64,000 nt of DNA from Fallopia convolvulus (taxonomy: Eukaryota > Streptophyta > Magnoliopsida > Caryophyllales > Polygonaceae): NCBI GenBank assembly GCA_964016875.1, contig OZ024719.1, positions 33,776,679 to 33,840,678 on the forward strand. The letters are read 5' to 3'. Under the pieces are notes generated by a model. The model was not told the DNA's origin. It saw nothing but the letters and a program-made list of their open reading frames with translations, and made no database searches. The position numbers were made by a program, and so were the translations under genes. Every line of letters begins with the position of its first letter. The first letter of the stretch is position 1. Shown piece by piece: positions 34,186-46,361 of this stretch.

Positions 34186-35525
34186 ATCTGCGTCCTAAGG
34201 TGTTTAAGAAGCCAAATGGGGTGTTTGCTTTCAAGTTTAAAGATGAAGATGGGAAAAAATGGGTGATGGAACATGGACCTTGGATGGTGAATGGCTCTTA
34301 CCCATTGATGCTTAAAGAATGGGTTTGTGGCAAGAATATTGATTGGAAGTGCTTTGATAGAGTGCCGATGTGGGTCAATGTGCTAGAACCAGATCCCATC
34401 TTCTTATCCTCAAAACATATGTTGGGGGTTATTGGGAGTATGATAGGGAGACCTATTTGTTTGGATCGTGTCACGGCTGAGGTGGAAAGGCTGTCCTATG
34501 CTAGATTATTGGTGGAGGTGAACACGGCTGAGATCAAAAGGAAAGAGGTGAGATTGAAGAGTGCTAATGGCCAGGTCTTCGAGCACAAGGTGAGTTTTGA
34601 AAATGTGCCTTGGAATTGTGAGGTGTGTCAAGTGTTTGGGCACAAGGCTGGTTTTTGCAAGAAACTTGGTACAAATGATAGAGTGTCCCGTGCTATAAAA
34701 CCCAAGAAAATATGGGTTCCAAAGAAGACTTGTAAGACTGATTGTGTGGTTGACAAGAAGTTTGAGGATGCCAAGTCTAAGGGAGAAGTAGATGGGGCTG
34801 TTGAGGTTGTCTCCAAGGATGGTCTGGAGGTGCATGAATATGAGAAGAGGGCTGGGCTGAACACATGTGTTGAAGCTCGAGAACATGTTGCTCCTTCCTC
34901 TGTTATGCTTGATGCGGATCCGGTTGCTAACCCGGACCAACCTAGTGTTGAGTCTGTGGAATTGACAAGTTTGAATGCTCAAGAAACTAAGGTGGAGGCT
35001 GGATTGGCCTTAGAAAAGCTAGCTAAAGAGGCTAAGGCTCGAAATGATGTTAAGAAGAGCGGTACTCCTGGTTTGAGGTTAGTCTCTAAAGCCATAAAGA
35101 GAGTAGACGTTGATGAGGATCCGGTTGCTAACCCGGACCACCCTAGTAGAGCTTTATGTGGGGAACACACTTTGTGTGAGGGGGGTCCTAGAGCTTTGGA
35201 TGTAGATAAAGGGGCTGTAGTGGGAGACGCTATGTTGGACTGCATTGCCAAATTGATGGGAAAAGAGAGTGTTGATGCCCGGGAGACTGATTTGGGTTGG
35301 ATGGATCGAGAAATTGCTTTTGGGGCTGATTTTGAGGATCGAGAGGTTGAGGAGGTCCTTGAAGAGATGAAGGCTGGTTTGTCACCTAAGAAGAAATCAG
35401 ACTTGGTGGTCTTGGGGCTTAAAGCCAAGGCTCCAAAAAGACCAGGGATAGGTGAGAAAGAAACGGAATTGTCTAGCTCCAAGAGAAGAAAGTCCCCCCT
35501 CTTCGAAAAGGCAAGAGGGGTGTAG
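34186..35525 (+). pseudogene. LINE-B ORF1 part 2: rest of DUF4283, zinc knuckle, C-terminal region
   Basis: Continues DUF4283 in frame once the solo LTR and one ATCTG are removed (LRPKVFKK, WVMEHGPWMVNG, PMWVNVLEPDP). CX2CX4HX4C knuckle CEVCQVFGHKAGFC near 34,618-34,660. The C-terminal half has a repeated DPVANPD block (DNA repeat near 34,915 and 35,117) and lysine-rich segments. The frame ends at 35,525, earlier than in LINE-A (which runs to the ORF2 start) because of a small deletion near 35,515. Confidence 0.8.
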
Positions 35526-35616
35526 GTTGGAGGAAAAAACGCAAGGGGAGGGAAAGACATCGTTGTGCACCGCTTGAGCTTTGCTAAGGGTTGTAGTAGC
35601 CCTAGAGGAGGTGTTT

Positions 35617-35721
35617 ATGGATAATCTCCGTTTCGGGGCTTGGAATGTTAGGGGAGTTAATAGCTCCTCTAAAATAAACATGGTGAATAAATTCACCGTG
35701 AAGAATAATTTGAGTTTGTTG
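35617..35721 (+). pseudogene. LINE-B ORF2 stub (endonuclease start)
   Basis: ATG 35,617 with the ATGGATAA overlap seen in LINE-A, then 35 codons of the APE domain (WNVRGVNSS...) up to a deletion breakpoint. The rest of the endonuclease and the RT N-terminus are gone; LINE-A sequence from about 11,990 to 13,137 and 22,030 to 22,432 has no counterpart here. Confidence 0.8.
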
Positions 35722-35732
35722 GAAGAATAATT
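35722..35732. other. 11-bp templated filler at a deletion junction
   Basis: GAAGAATAATT, an exact copy of 35,700-35,710, lies between the LINE-B stub and the truncated LTR. It belongs to neither partner at this point and is best read as filler copied from nearby during end joining. Confidence 0.7.
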
Positions 35733-38700
35733 CGAGACCCACTTCGCCTTGCTAGGCTCTTCAATAACCGCTGCCAATCGAACCAAGATCGCTGTTGTGC
35801 CTTGAGCAATCTTCTTAGCTCGACTTCTTGTGATTGGTCCGTCAGAAGGCACTCGAATCAACTCATCGACGTCGGTTTGAGACATGGCAGGCTTCACTGC
35901 ATCATTCTCCTCCACTTGAGCTCGAATCGTCTCTGATTCGACGTCGGAATCAAAATCTGGCACATAAAGAGATAGATCAGCCACATTAAAAGTCGGATGG
36001 ACACCATACTCACCAGGCATGTCAACATGATATGCATTAGGGCCGATTCTCCTGATGATACGAAATGGTCCATCTCCTCTCTGATCTAACTTGTTCTTCC
36101 TTTGATTTGGGAACCTTTCCTTCCTTAGATGCACCCAAACAAGATCTCCTTCTTCAAAGATAACCTGTCTCCGACCCTTATCAGCATGGGCCTTGTACTT
36201 CATGGATTTCCTCTCCAAGTGCATCTTCGTCCTCTCATGTAGCTTCTTCACAAACTCAGCCCTCTTGTTAGCTTCAAAACTCTCTTTTCCCTTGTATGGC
36301 TGAGGCGTCATATCCACCGGCGTCCTCGGATTCAGCCCATAAACAACCTCAAAAGGGGTCATCTTTGTGGCTGAATGGATTGACCTGTTATAAGCAAACT
36401 CCACAAAAGGCAACACATCTTCCCAACGTTTGAGGTTAGCTTTAAGCATAGTTCTAAGTAAAACCCCTAACGTTCGATTAGTAACTTCCGTTTGCCCATC
36501 AGTTTGTGGGTGACATGAGGTAGAAAACAGCAATTTAGTTCCCAATTTAGACCATAGACTCTTCCAAAAATAACTCAAAAATTTAGCATCACGATCTGAC
36601 ACAATAGAACAAGGAATGCCATGTAATCTAACAATTTCCCTAAAGAACAAATCAGCAATATGCACAGCATCATCAGTCGTGTGACATGGAATAAAGTGAG
36701 CCATTTTGGAAAATCTATCTACCACTACAAAGATAGAATCTCTACCCTTCCTAGTTCTAGGCAAACCTACAATGAAATCCATAGAAATGTCTTCCCAAGG
36801 TGAACTAGGAATGGGTAAAGGCTGGTACAAACCATGTGGGTGAAGTCTAGACTTAGCTTTAGCACAAACAACACAACTCTTGACAAATCTCAGCACATAA
36901 TTACTCATTTTAGGCCGATAGTAGTGTTCTTTTAAACCTTCTAAAGTCTTTTCTAAACCCCTATGTCCTCTTGATTCATGAACCTCTTTAGTTAGAAGCC
37001 TACGTATACTAGATGAAGGAATGCACAACTTTCCAGCTTTAAACAAGTATCCATCATCAATAAAGTAAGTATCTATTTCACCCCTAGACATGCAATTCTT
37101 ATAGATTTCAGCAAAGTGAGGATCACTAGCATATAATTCCCTAATCATTGCAAATCCAAGGATCTTAACATCACATAGGTTCAAGAGTACATACCTCCGA
37201 GAAAGGGCGTCAGCTACCACATTCTCCTTGCCTTTCTTATGTTTAACAACATAAGGAAAGGTCTCCATGAATTCAACCCATCTTGCATGTCGCCTGCTGA
37301 GTCTGGATTGGCCTTTCAAGTACTTCAAGGCCTCATGATCAGAATGGATTACAAACTCTTTAGGCCACAAATAATGAGACCAAGTTTTCAGGACCCTAAT
37401 TAAAGCATACAACTCTTTATCATAAGTAGGGTAATTCAACTCAGCCCCACTAAGCTTTTCACTAAAATAAGCAATGGGTTTCTTGTCTTGTAAGAGCACG
37501 CCTCCTATGCCATGTCCAGAAGCGTCCACCTCTATCTCAAACGCCTTGGAAAAGTCAGGGAGTTGAAGCACTGGGGCGTGGCATAATCTGTCCTTCAAAG
37601 TGTTGAAGGCTTCCTCTTGTTGCTCCCTCCATTTAAAGGCCGTATCCTTCTTTGTAAGCTCGTGGAGGGGGGCTGCAATTGTGCTAAAATCACGCACAAA
37701 TCTCCTGTAGAAGCCAGCCAAGCCGAGAAATGATCTGACCATTGTTGGTGTGGTCGACTGGGGCCATTCTTTGATTGCCTTGATCTTGTCTTCATCTACC
37801 TTCAATCCACCTTTAGACACAACAAAACCAAGAAAAATGGTAGACTCGGAGCAAAAAGAACACTTTTTCAAGTTAACATAAAGCTTTTCTAACCTTAAAG
37901 TGTCCAAAACAGCCCTAAGATGATCTACATGTCCATCCATGGTTTTGCTATGGATTAAGATATCATCAAAGTAGACTACAACAAATCTGCCTAAGTATCT
38001 TCTTAAGACATGGTTCATAAGCCTCATAAAGGTACTAGGTGCATTAGTTAATCCAAAAGGCATTACTAACCATTCATATAAGCCATACTTAGTTTTAAAG
38101 GCAGTTTTCCATTCATCCCCTTCCCTCATCCTAATTTGATGGTACCCACTTCTTAAATCAATTTTAGAAAAGAAATTAGCACCATGTAACTCATCAAGCA
38201 TATCATCTAGTCTAGGAATGGGGTGACGGTACTTAACTGTTATTTGGTTGATCGCTCTACAATCAACACACATTCTCCATGTGCCATCCTTCTTTGGCAC
38301 CAAAATCACCGGAACCGCGCATGGGCTGAGAGATTCACGCACATAGCCTTTGTCCATGAGATCTTGCACTTGTCTTTGAAGCTCAGCGGTCTCTTCTGGA
38401 CTTGCTCTATAGGCTGCACGGTTTGGTAATGAAGCGCCGGACACCAAATCGATTTGATGCTCAATGCCTCTAATTGGTGGAAGGCCTTCTGGCAACTCTT
38501 CAGGCATCACATCTTCAAACTCCTGTAATAGATCCTGTAGACACTTTGGAAGATGTGAAATATCTTGACTAATAATAAGTATCTCTTTCCTCATAAGAAG
38601 TAAGCAAGAAGAGTTAGGGAAAGAAATACTAGACTGAGTCACAAGAGAGCGCTTTTCTACACTGCCTTTCAAGCCGATTTTTGGCTCTTTCTGTAGGCGT

Positions 38701-41060
38701 TCTTTTTCCATATTTGTAGCTCTCTGAGTCTCTGAATTGCTCCCAAAATTTGAGCCAAAACGCTCGAGTGGATTGGGAGATAGCCCAGTTTTCGTCCCAG
38801 ATGCATTGCTGGTATTGTTGCACGGCACTTTGGACGATTTAGGGTGATTTTCTCGGCGTTTTTCGTCCCAAACAGTATCCCCACCTGTGTTTGATGTTTT
38901 CCCAAAATTTGAGCCAGAACGCTCGGGTGGAGCCTGGGAAACGCCGCTTGGCTTTGTCGACTCGTCGGGTGCCGAACGCCGGGCCGCTGCTTTGGCCGTT
39001 GAATCAGCCTCTTCTTTCTCTTCCTTGGCACGCCTAAGTGCCCTAGCTTGATCTCGACGTACCTGATCCTGTAGAACTTGTTGGGGAGACAAGGGTAGAA
39101 GAGAAACTCTCCTCCCATCATAGTTAAAAGAATAGGTGTTTAACATGCCATCATAAATCACTCTCCTATCAAATAACCATGGTCTTCCTAACAATATATG
39201 AGTGCATTCCATGTTTACTACATCACACATAATGTCATCAACATAAGTACCAATAGCAACACGGACTAAACACTGATGGGTGACAAGATTAGGACCTTCT
39301 GAATCATTAATTCCATTGAGACCATAACTAGTAGCCCTAGGTTGGGTTTTTAATTGCAAGTGATCAACTACCTTAGCATTAATAATGTTACAGCAGCTAC
39401 CACTATCAATTATCATGCATAACACTTGATTCTTTACTGTACACCTAGTATGAAAAATGTTTTCCCTTTGATCTAGCCTAGGTGTTTCTTGTAAAGTAAG
39501 AGTACGCATTGTTACCAAAGTTAGAGGCTGTTCGGTGCAATCTGGTTCAATGGCCTCTACGCCCTCCTCTTCTTGTCCATTGATGTCCTCCTCCACTTGA
39601 TTTGGAGGTATATCTTCATCACTCACATATCCTCCATTGGTGGTGAGAAGCACTTGCTTTAGATTTGGACAATCCTTGGCATAATGACCTCTTCCTTGAC
39701 ACTTGTAGCACACTAAATCACGTGCCCTAGGCTGGTTTGGAGGTCCATTGGTGGGACGCCTTTGGCCTTGAAAACCTGTTGGTTTAGGTGAGCTAGAAGC
39801 TCCCTTTTGCTGCATAGAAGGGTTAGAAGAATAAAAGTTGGAATTTGAACTAGGATTAGAACCATACCTTTTTGTAGCATTCCAAGCTTCCTTCTTCTTC
39901 CTTTGTTGCTGCTCATAGAGTAGTTGGGCTGAATGTACTAAAGTATTGAGATCCTTGATTTGTTGAATCTCTAATGTGTCTTGAATGCTTTGATTCAGTC
40001 CAGCCATGAATTGGGTCCTTAGAGACCGTTGGGAATGATGAATTCCCGCTTTAAAACTCAGATCCTCTAGCTCATTGAAGTACTCGGTTGGAGACTTGGT
40101 GCCTTGTTTGCAAGTTACAACTTTCAATCTCATGTGCTCGGTATGCTCTTCAGGCACATATTTCTTCCTCATTACAAACTTCAGCTGGCCCCAAGTTTCA
40201 ATTGGTGGTAAGGCCTTTCTAATTCGATCCTCCTTCATTCTAAACCACCAATTTCTAGCGGTCCCAATAAAGTGGATGACAACAACAGCAACTTTCTCCC
40301 ATTCTTCATATCCCATGTGATCTAGAATGAAATTTGTAGCTTGTTCCCACTATAGATACTTCTCCGGATTAAGCTCTCCATTGAATGGTTCTATCTTGAT
40401 CTTTATATCACGTTTCCCAATCTGATTTACAACTTGGTTAACGTTGTTGTTGTTGTTCGGCCGTTGTACTCCATAGGCTGGTGGGAGATCTTCTACAACC
40501 TCAGCTTGGTTATAGAAATCATCTAGGGGAGGATGCCATGGGCGCCTTTCTTCCCCGGGATAACCATACATCACATCATCAAAAGAGTTGTTGTATTGTT
40601 GATTTTGTTGATGAGTGACTTGAGGATACCGGTTGTGTGGCTGATTATAGAATTGTTGATGAGTAACCGGTGGAGTCCTCGACCCGATGCCTCTTCCTCT
40701 ACCTCGGCCTGCTGTGGGGGAGTAGTGAGCCGGGGGATCATTATCTTTGTTGTAGCTAGCAAGCACATCATGTTCGTCATCCACTAGTTGTTGCTTGCCT
40801 TTGTCGCTACCCGAGGCTTGATTTGGGTCACTTGTAAGATCGACTGCAGGGGTGCTCTTGCGACTAGCTTGAGATGAATCAACCAATATTGCAAGTTGTT
40901 CCTCTAAATGCTTTAGTTGTGGAGCCAATGCAGCCGTGGCCAGTTCTACAGCTCGAGCCTGGCCATCGCGCACACCTTCACTAATGGACAACCTAATGAA
41001 GTCGATTGCCTCCTTAGTGAGACTCAATTCAGTTGGGTTAGGTTCTGATGGAATCACCAT
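35733..41060 (-). pseudogene. gag-pol polyprotein, CRM-like copy 3 (one nonsense codon, lost stop)
   Basis: Read leftwards from ATG 41,058-41,060. Gag N-terminus (MVIPSEPNPTELSL) is open without the 2-bp deletion of copy 1. A TAG at 40,350-40,352 stands where copy 1 has GAG in NPEKYLEW, truncating Gag. Beyond it the frame is open through CCHC (39,669-39,710), protease, RT with YFDD (37,962-37,973), RNase H and a full integrase, up to the deletion at 35,733. The true stop is missing, and translation would run on by chance into antisense LINE-B. Almost identical to copy 1 otherwise. Confidence 0.88.
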
Positions 41061-42411
41061 TGTTCCTGAAACAAGCAAGAAGGTAGAGAGAGTAGTGTGT
41101 TCTAAAGTAAATCACAACAAGCAATACCACACCTTGATCAAGCCAAAACTTGCCTCAAAGCAATCCAATCAACTTAATTCAGTTTTTGGGCTGTTTTGAG
41201 GGAGTAAAATGGTAGATATAGTGTAGGTATGGAATACTAATGATATTTAAAGGAAATATGCAGCTTAAGCAAATGGCAAATATGCAATAAGACAAGCAAT
41301 GCAAATAATCCCTCTATGAGCTCTAAAACACATGCAATCTCTCAATTGACTCTATGCAAGTTAATAAAGCCAAAATTCAGCATGCAAGGACAGAAAATAT
41401 GGTAGGCTTAGTGACTTTTATTTCGTCACTCTTTTTCTTCAAAGTGATTTCTACTTAGCTATCTTTTTAAGCAAGCAGTCACTAGGGTTGAAAGTGGCTT
41501 AAAACTAGCTGGGGTAGATCACTTTTCTTTTCTGTTTTTTTTTTTTTTTTGATTTTATGCACAAACTACTCTTGTGCTATAATGAAGAAACAAGCAAAGC
41601 AAAGCAACAATGCAAAGGACGAAATTAAAAAGGGTATACACGAACTGAATTTTTTTTTTTTTTTAACTAAGTGACTTTTGCTACCAATGAAACCAACTAG
41701 AAGCCAAATTAACAAAAGAAGAAAGGGTAGGTCGAATTTGATGGGATGCAATGACAGAAATTAGCAAATATCAACCAAGCAATATGAATCTCTATTGATC
41801 ATGCAACATGAAATAAAAACTCATAAAAATTGTAGGAAGACAATTGCTACTCTTAATTGCAACAAAACTCAACCAATTCAACCAAAAGCATGCAACAAAT
41901 CCCTTAAAATCTCCTAGATGGGTTATTACTTGGAGGGCAAGCAACAACAAGGAATTAGGGTTTGGTGATCTCGGCTGAGGGCTAGGGTTAGGGTTTGCGG
42001 ATTTGGATCTAGGGTTTGAAGGATTGGTAGGGTTCGAACTAGGTTTAGGGTTTCAGATTAGGGTTTGGCCGCCAATTAGGGTTAGGGTTAGGCTGCCAAT
42101 TTAGGGTTAGGGTTACGAGAAGGGTGGAGTGCGATCTAGGGTTTAGGGTCTCCGAATTGGCTAGGGTTTGTGGGGGTGGGTTCGGACAGGGCTGGGGGGT
42201 GGTGTGGTGCCCTAGAGCGACACCAGTTTGGTGTGGTGGTGGTGGTTCGTGGTGGTTGGGTGGCGGAATTATGATGGTGGTGGTGAAAAATTCAATCTTT
42301 GGTCTCAAAAATTCAAACTTTAGGTAAAGGGGAGATTTTTGGGATCAAAAACTGAATCAAATTAATTAGAAAGCAAATTAAGGAAAGAAACAATTACTTG
42401 GCGAGACGCTG
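41061..42411 (-). other. Leader of CRM-like copy 3
   Basis: Counterpart of 14,341-15,689 with the same A-runs, CCACCA-rich part and telomere-like repeats (here about 41,950-42,120, read as TTAGGG on the plus strand). No conserved long reading frame. Confidence 0.65.
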
Positions 42412-42413
42412 GA

Positions 42414-42424
42414 TTCTGATACCA
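42414..42424 (-). other. Primer-binding site of CRM-like copy 3
   Basis: Reverse complement of TGGTATCAGAA, two bases from the LTR, identical to copy 1. Confidence 0.75.
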
Positions 42425-42426
42425 CT

Positions 42427-43612
42427 TGATACGTGATCGCCTCAGATTACTCCTCAGAAACCTCGTATTAGACCACACAGGAACCCGATCTTGCCAGCAA
42501 TTATGATTCAAACCTACAAAAGCTCTCAAATTAAGAAACTTGCGATCCAAGTAACAAACAGATCCGAAAATTGAAGTAACGAACAGAATTGATAGGTTGA
42601 AGGAATCAACTTGATAGTTCAATCGGATTGGCTCTAACGCTAAATCCAATTGATTAACTAGTTTGATCTTTAACAATCACAACTAGAACAATCTAATTGA
42701 CTAAATCAACAAACCAATTTAACAACACAAGAGAGAGAGAGATCGAGGGTATGATGATGATGATCGGCCGAGTATTGCACACAACACAATTGTTTTTGAG
42801 CCCAAGGACTAGATAAACCAATTTGGGTTTATCTAATCTCAAGCTGATTTTTATTAATGAAATTGCAAAGTATAAATAGAGAATACAAAAGCTAATCCTT
42901 GGGGAGCAAGCAAGGGGGAGTGGCCGGCCCTAGGAGAGAGGAATTAGCCTCCTTATCTTGCTTCCCAAGATATAATAATATCTAATTAAATCTAACTAGG
43001 TTACCTTAAATAAATAAATCATAGCTGAATTATTTATTTAAGGAAATAATCCTAACAAACCTAAAATATCTCTAACAAACTAAAAATATCTCTAACAACC
43101 AGGAGAGAGAAAATATCTCTAACAACCAGGAGAGAGAAAATATCTCTAACAACCAGGAGAGAGAAAATCAACCAACTAACATAAGCCTATTGGCTGATTT
43201 CTCTACATTATTAAAATAAATAGAAATTGTTCATAATAAAATAAGATATTTTCTTCAATTTAGAATGGTCAAGTCAAAGGGTTGACTTTGACCCATATAC
43301 CAATTCATCTCACCCGGTCACTTACTAAATTCAGCCCTAAAGTGAGACAAACTAATATATGTTTCTAAATAAAGAAATAGTGCATTTCGGCCCTCATATT
43401 ATCAATCCATGGAATCCGGGCTCAATTGATGTCGAATGCACGAGACCCACTTCGCCTTGCTAGGCTCTTCAATAACCGCTGCCAATCGAACCAAGATCGC
43501 TGTTGTGCCTTGAGCAATCTTCTTAGCTCGACTTCTTGTGATTGGTCCGTCAGAAGGCACTCGAATCAACTCATCGACGTCGGTTTGAGACATGGCAGGC
43601 TTCACTGCATCA
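42427..43612 (-). repeat. 5' LTR of CRM-like copy 3
   Basis: 1,186 bp, same length as the LTRs of copy 1, TG...CA on the minus strand. Three copies of the ~28-bp U3 unit and the conserved hairpin (42,810-42,835). Confidence 0.9.
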
Positions 43613-45388
43613 GGTGGTAGCCACCAACCAAGGTGCCTTTGTTTCGGGGAGGTTGTTGATGCATAATGTAGCGGTTGCCCAAGAGTTGGTGTCTAATTAT
43701 GAAGAGCGGGATGTGTCAAGAAGGTGTGTGATAAAGGCGGATCTTCATAAAGCTTATGATTGTTTAAAGTGGGAGTTCCTAGAGAAGACACTTACTTTTT
43801 TGAAGTTCCCTCCCCACTTGATCCACCTAATCATGGTATGTGTCTCTACCCCTCGCTTTTCTATTCTTGTAAATGGGGAAGCCAAAGGCTTTTTTGAGAG
43901 CAAAAGGGGATTGAGGCAAGGGGACCCCCTCTCCCCCTTCCTCTTTGTCCTTGTTATGGAGATGCTAAGTCGATTGTTGAAAAAAGAGAGTGCCTCGGGG
44001 GGTTTCTTTTTCCACCCAAAATGTAAACAACTTGGCCTCCTAAGTATTGCTTACCAGATGATCTTCTCGTATTTTGCAAACCCAAGGGGGAATCCCTTCA
44101 CATTTTAGCCGAGTGCTTGAAGAGGTTTGGGGACAATTCGGGTTTAGTCACTAGCACCTCTAAAACTCTTATCTACTTTGGGGGAGTGGAAGAGGGGGAA
44201 AAGAGGGAGTTGGCGAGTGGTATTGGTTTTGAGGTGGGAGAGTTCCCGGTGAGATACCTTGGCTTCCCTCTCCATACGAGAAAAATCCGTATCTCCGACT
44301 ATGCTCCACTCTTGAGCAAAATCACAAACCTCCTCCAAACTTGTTGCCTCCAAACTCTCTCTTACGCCGGGAGGGCGGAGGTGATAAGATGTATGGTGGG
44401 AGGTGTTATCTCTTTTTGGGCACAAATGGTAGTACTCCCCAAGGGAGTCATAAGGAGACTTGAGGCGCTTTGTCGGGGATATCTTTGGTCGGGGAGGGTG
44501 GAAGGAAGGAAAGCTCTAGTGGCTTGGGAGGATGTGTGTAGACCTTATGAGGAGGGGGGTTTAAACCTTAAGGAGGTGGGGGCTTGGAACAAAACGGTGT
44601 TCTTCCAGCTTGGTTTTGACATCCTCTTGGGCAAGAGGAATTTGTGGACGGAATGGGTGGGAACTAACCACCTAAGGAGGGCGGAGTTTTGGATGGTAAA
44701 TATTAAGAATGCCGACTCTTGGGTGTGGAGAAATCTTATGAGATTAAGGGAGGTTATGAGGGGTGTTCTAGAGGTGGACAACCAAGGGGTAGTGGGGATT
44801 GATTTGGTGGCCATCACAAAACCGAGTGGGGAACTTGATACAAGAGCTCTTTACGAGCTTTTGAGGGATAAGAAAGAAGAGCTAGATTGGTGCAAGGTGG
44901 TTTGGAAGGTTGTGAGAGCTCGGGCTTGGAGTTTTAGGGTGTGACTTGCATATAAAGACCGGTTAGCCACATGTGACCGACTCCTTGAATGGGGGCGCAT
45001 AGCCCACAACTTGTGTCCCCTATGTCGTGCACACTTGGAGACGGTAGATCATCTTTGGGGCATGTGCCCCTTTATTAGACAAGTAATGGACAAGGTGTGG
45101 AGGTGGGTGGGGATTCACACATATAAGAGAGGCCTAAGAGAGTGGGTGGATTGGTTTACCAATTCACCGGGGTGGAGGAGTGCACTCTTCAAGGCTAAGT
45201 TGATTGCCTTTCTTGGGTTGGTATACCACACTTGGGCTCTAAGAAATAAAGTGGTTTTTGAAGGAGAGAGGCCGGTGGTTGACAAATGCGTGGAAGTCAT
45301 CATTTTTGAGTGCAAGCAACGCATGATAGTCGAATGCAAGTTCAAAGGGAAAAGAGATGAAGCACTAAGGAGAAGGCTTGGTATATGA
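43613..45388 (+). pseudogene. LINE-B ORF2 remainder: reverse transcriptase and zf-RVT (broken)
   Basis: Starts inside the RT at VVATNQGAFV, just after the minus-strand LTR. Motifs DLHKAYD and RGLRQGDPLSPFLF are present. At the YADD box one base is missing (44,052-44,062), so the frame ends at 44,108 and the next begins by 44,117. A TGA at 44,942-44,944 replaces a tryptophan codon of LINE-A. The zf-RVT region (CPLCRAHLETVDHLWGMCPF) is intact and the frame ends at 45,388. The lesions differ from those in LINE-A. Confidence 0.85.
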
Positions 45389-45820
45389 GGTATGTGGTAA
45401 CTCAAACTTGTATTAGGGAGTGATTTCTATGAGCTAGTACTTTCTTACTTCCCTTACTCTTGTTTTGGTGATGTGGGCTGTTTTTGATGTATTCCACTAG
45501 TAAGTGGACGGTTGGCTTGCTTGCTTGTGATTTTAGTGGTGATGGTGCCACGTTGTTTGGTGCTTTGCTTGGGTCATAGACCCCCCGTTGTTAGACTCTT
45601 GTAGAGCCGAGGTTTACTCGGGTTTTTGTGTATATAGGCTGCGTGTCTATAGTTTTTTGGGATGATAGGGTCTTAGACCCGGTTTTGTTAGGCCCGTGGG
45701 GCGAGTTTTGCCGGATATGCGTATCCGTTGCTTGGGTTGTTGTTTTTCACCTTGACTGTTCTGGGTCAAGCGTGCCTTGTACATTCTTCCCCCTCGTTCT
45801 ATATATTTACCACGTTTCGA
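45389..45820 (+). other. LINE-B 3' UTR
   Basis: Non-coding, about 432 bp, closely matching 27,773-28,192. Ends ATATATTTACCACGTTTCGA, immediately before GCTAGCATGCCC. No poly(A). Confidence 0.75.
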
Positions 45821-45829
45821 GCTAGCATG

Positions 45830-46356
45830 CCCGGTGATATGCCACGACATGCCAAGACATGCACGGTCCCGTGTCAAGTCACACTTGGCATCGTGACAGG
45901 ATGTCGTGGCCACGCACCTTGGCATGTCATGACACGCCAGGTGGCGTGCCATGGTGCCTTGGTGACGTGCCTCGGGTAGCCATGACATGCTTGGTGTCGT
46001 GGCACAGTGCCTTGGTGACCCGCCTTGGGTGGCCATGACATGTTGTGTGCCATGTCGTGGCACCCTTGGCACCGTGCCAAGGTGCCATTGCGCCGCTCCT
46101 TGGGAAGCCATGACATGCTTGATGTCATGTCACGGCACCCTATCACTGTGCCAAGGTGCCATTGCGCCGCTCCTTGGGGAACCATGACATGCTTGTTGCC
46201 GTGCCAAGGTGCCATTGCGCAGTGGCTTGGAGAGCCATGACATGCTTGGTGCCGTGTCATGTTACCCTTGGCACCGTGACATGGTGTCGTGGTGCCACGC
46301 GTTTGGAGCTAAGGCATCATGCCCTGTGCCTTGTCATGACACCATTGTTTTATTTA
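45830..46356. repeat. GC-rich CATGACATG repeat, left copy
   Basis: Degenerate repeats built on CCATGACATGCTTGGTGCC and CACCTTGGCAC motifs, spaced about 53 or 75 bp (the CATGACAT landmark is at 45,981, 46,034, 46,109, 46,183 and 46,236). Units are themselves partly palindromic. Open frames here are repeat artefacts. Inverted relative to 51,213-51,937. Confidence 0.8.
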
Positions 46357-46361
46357 CGACT

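Larger units (their letters stand above)
35733..43612 (-). mobile_element. CRM-like Ty3/gypsy element, copy 3 (minus strand, 3' LTR mostly deleted)
   Basis: Same family as copy 1, in opposite orientation. The 5' LTR (42,427-43,612), leader and gag-pol are present. Of the 3' LTR only the first ~172 bp (35,733-35,904) remain. The junction of the 5' LTR with LINE-B at 43,612/43,613 is a normal integration edge; the other edge is a deletion. The target duplication can therefore not be confirmed (right copy would be GGTGG). Confidence 0.9.
31730..45820 (+). mobile_element. LINE-B, full-length but deleted, with a solo LTR and a minus-strand CRM-like element
   Basis: Same family as LINE-A. Flanked by a perfect 12-bp duplication GCTAGCATGCCC (31,718-31,729 and 45,821-45,832). 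Contains a solo LTR at 33,025-34,185 and a minus-strand element at 35,733-43,612. A deletion next to the latter removed nearly all of the endonuclease and the front of the RT. 3' end TTTCGA without poly(A). Confidence 0.88.

Noticed and set aside
35397..35732. C-terminal extension of the minus-strand gag-pol
   Set aside because: Beyond 35,733 the frame reads antisense LINE-B through a deletion junction. It is not part of the retrotransposon protein.
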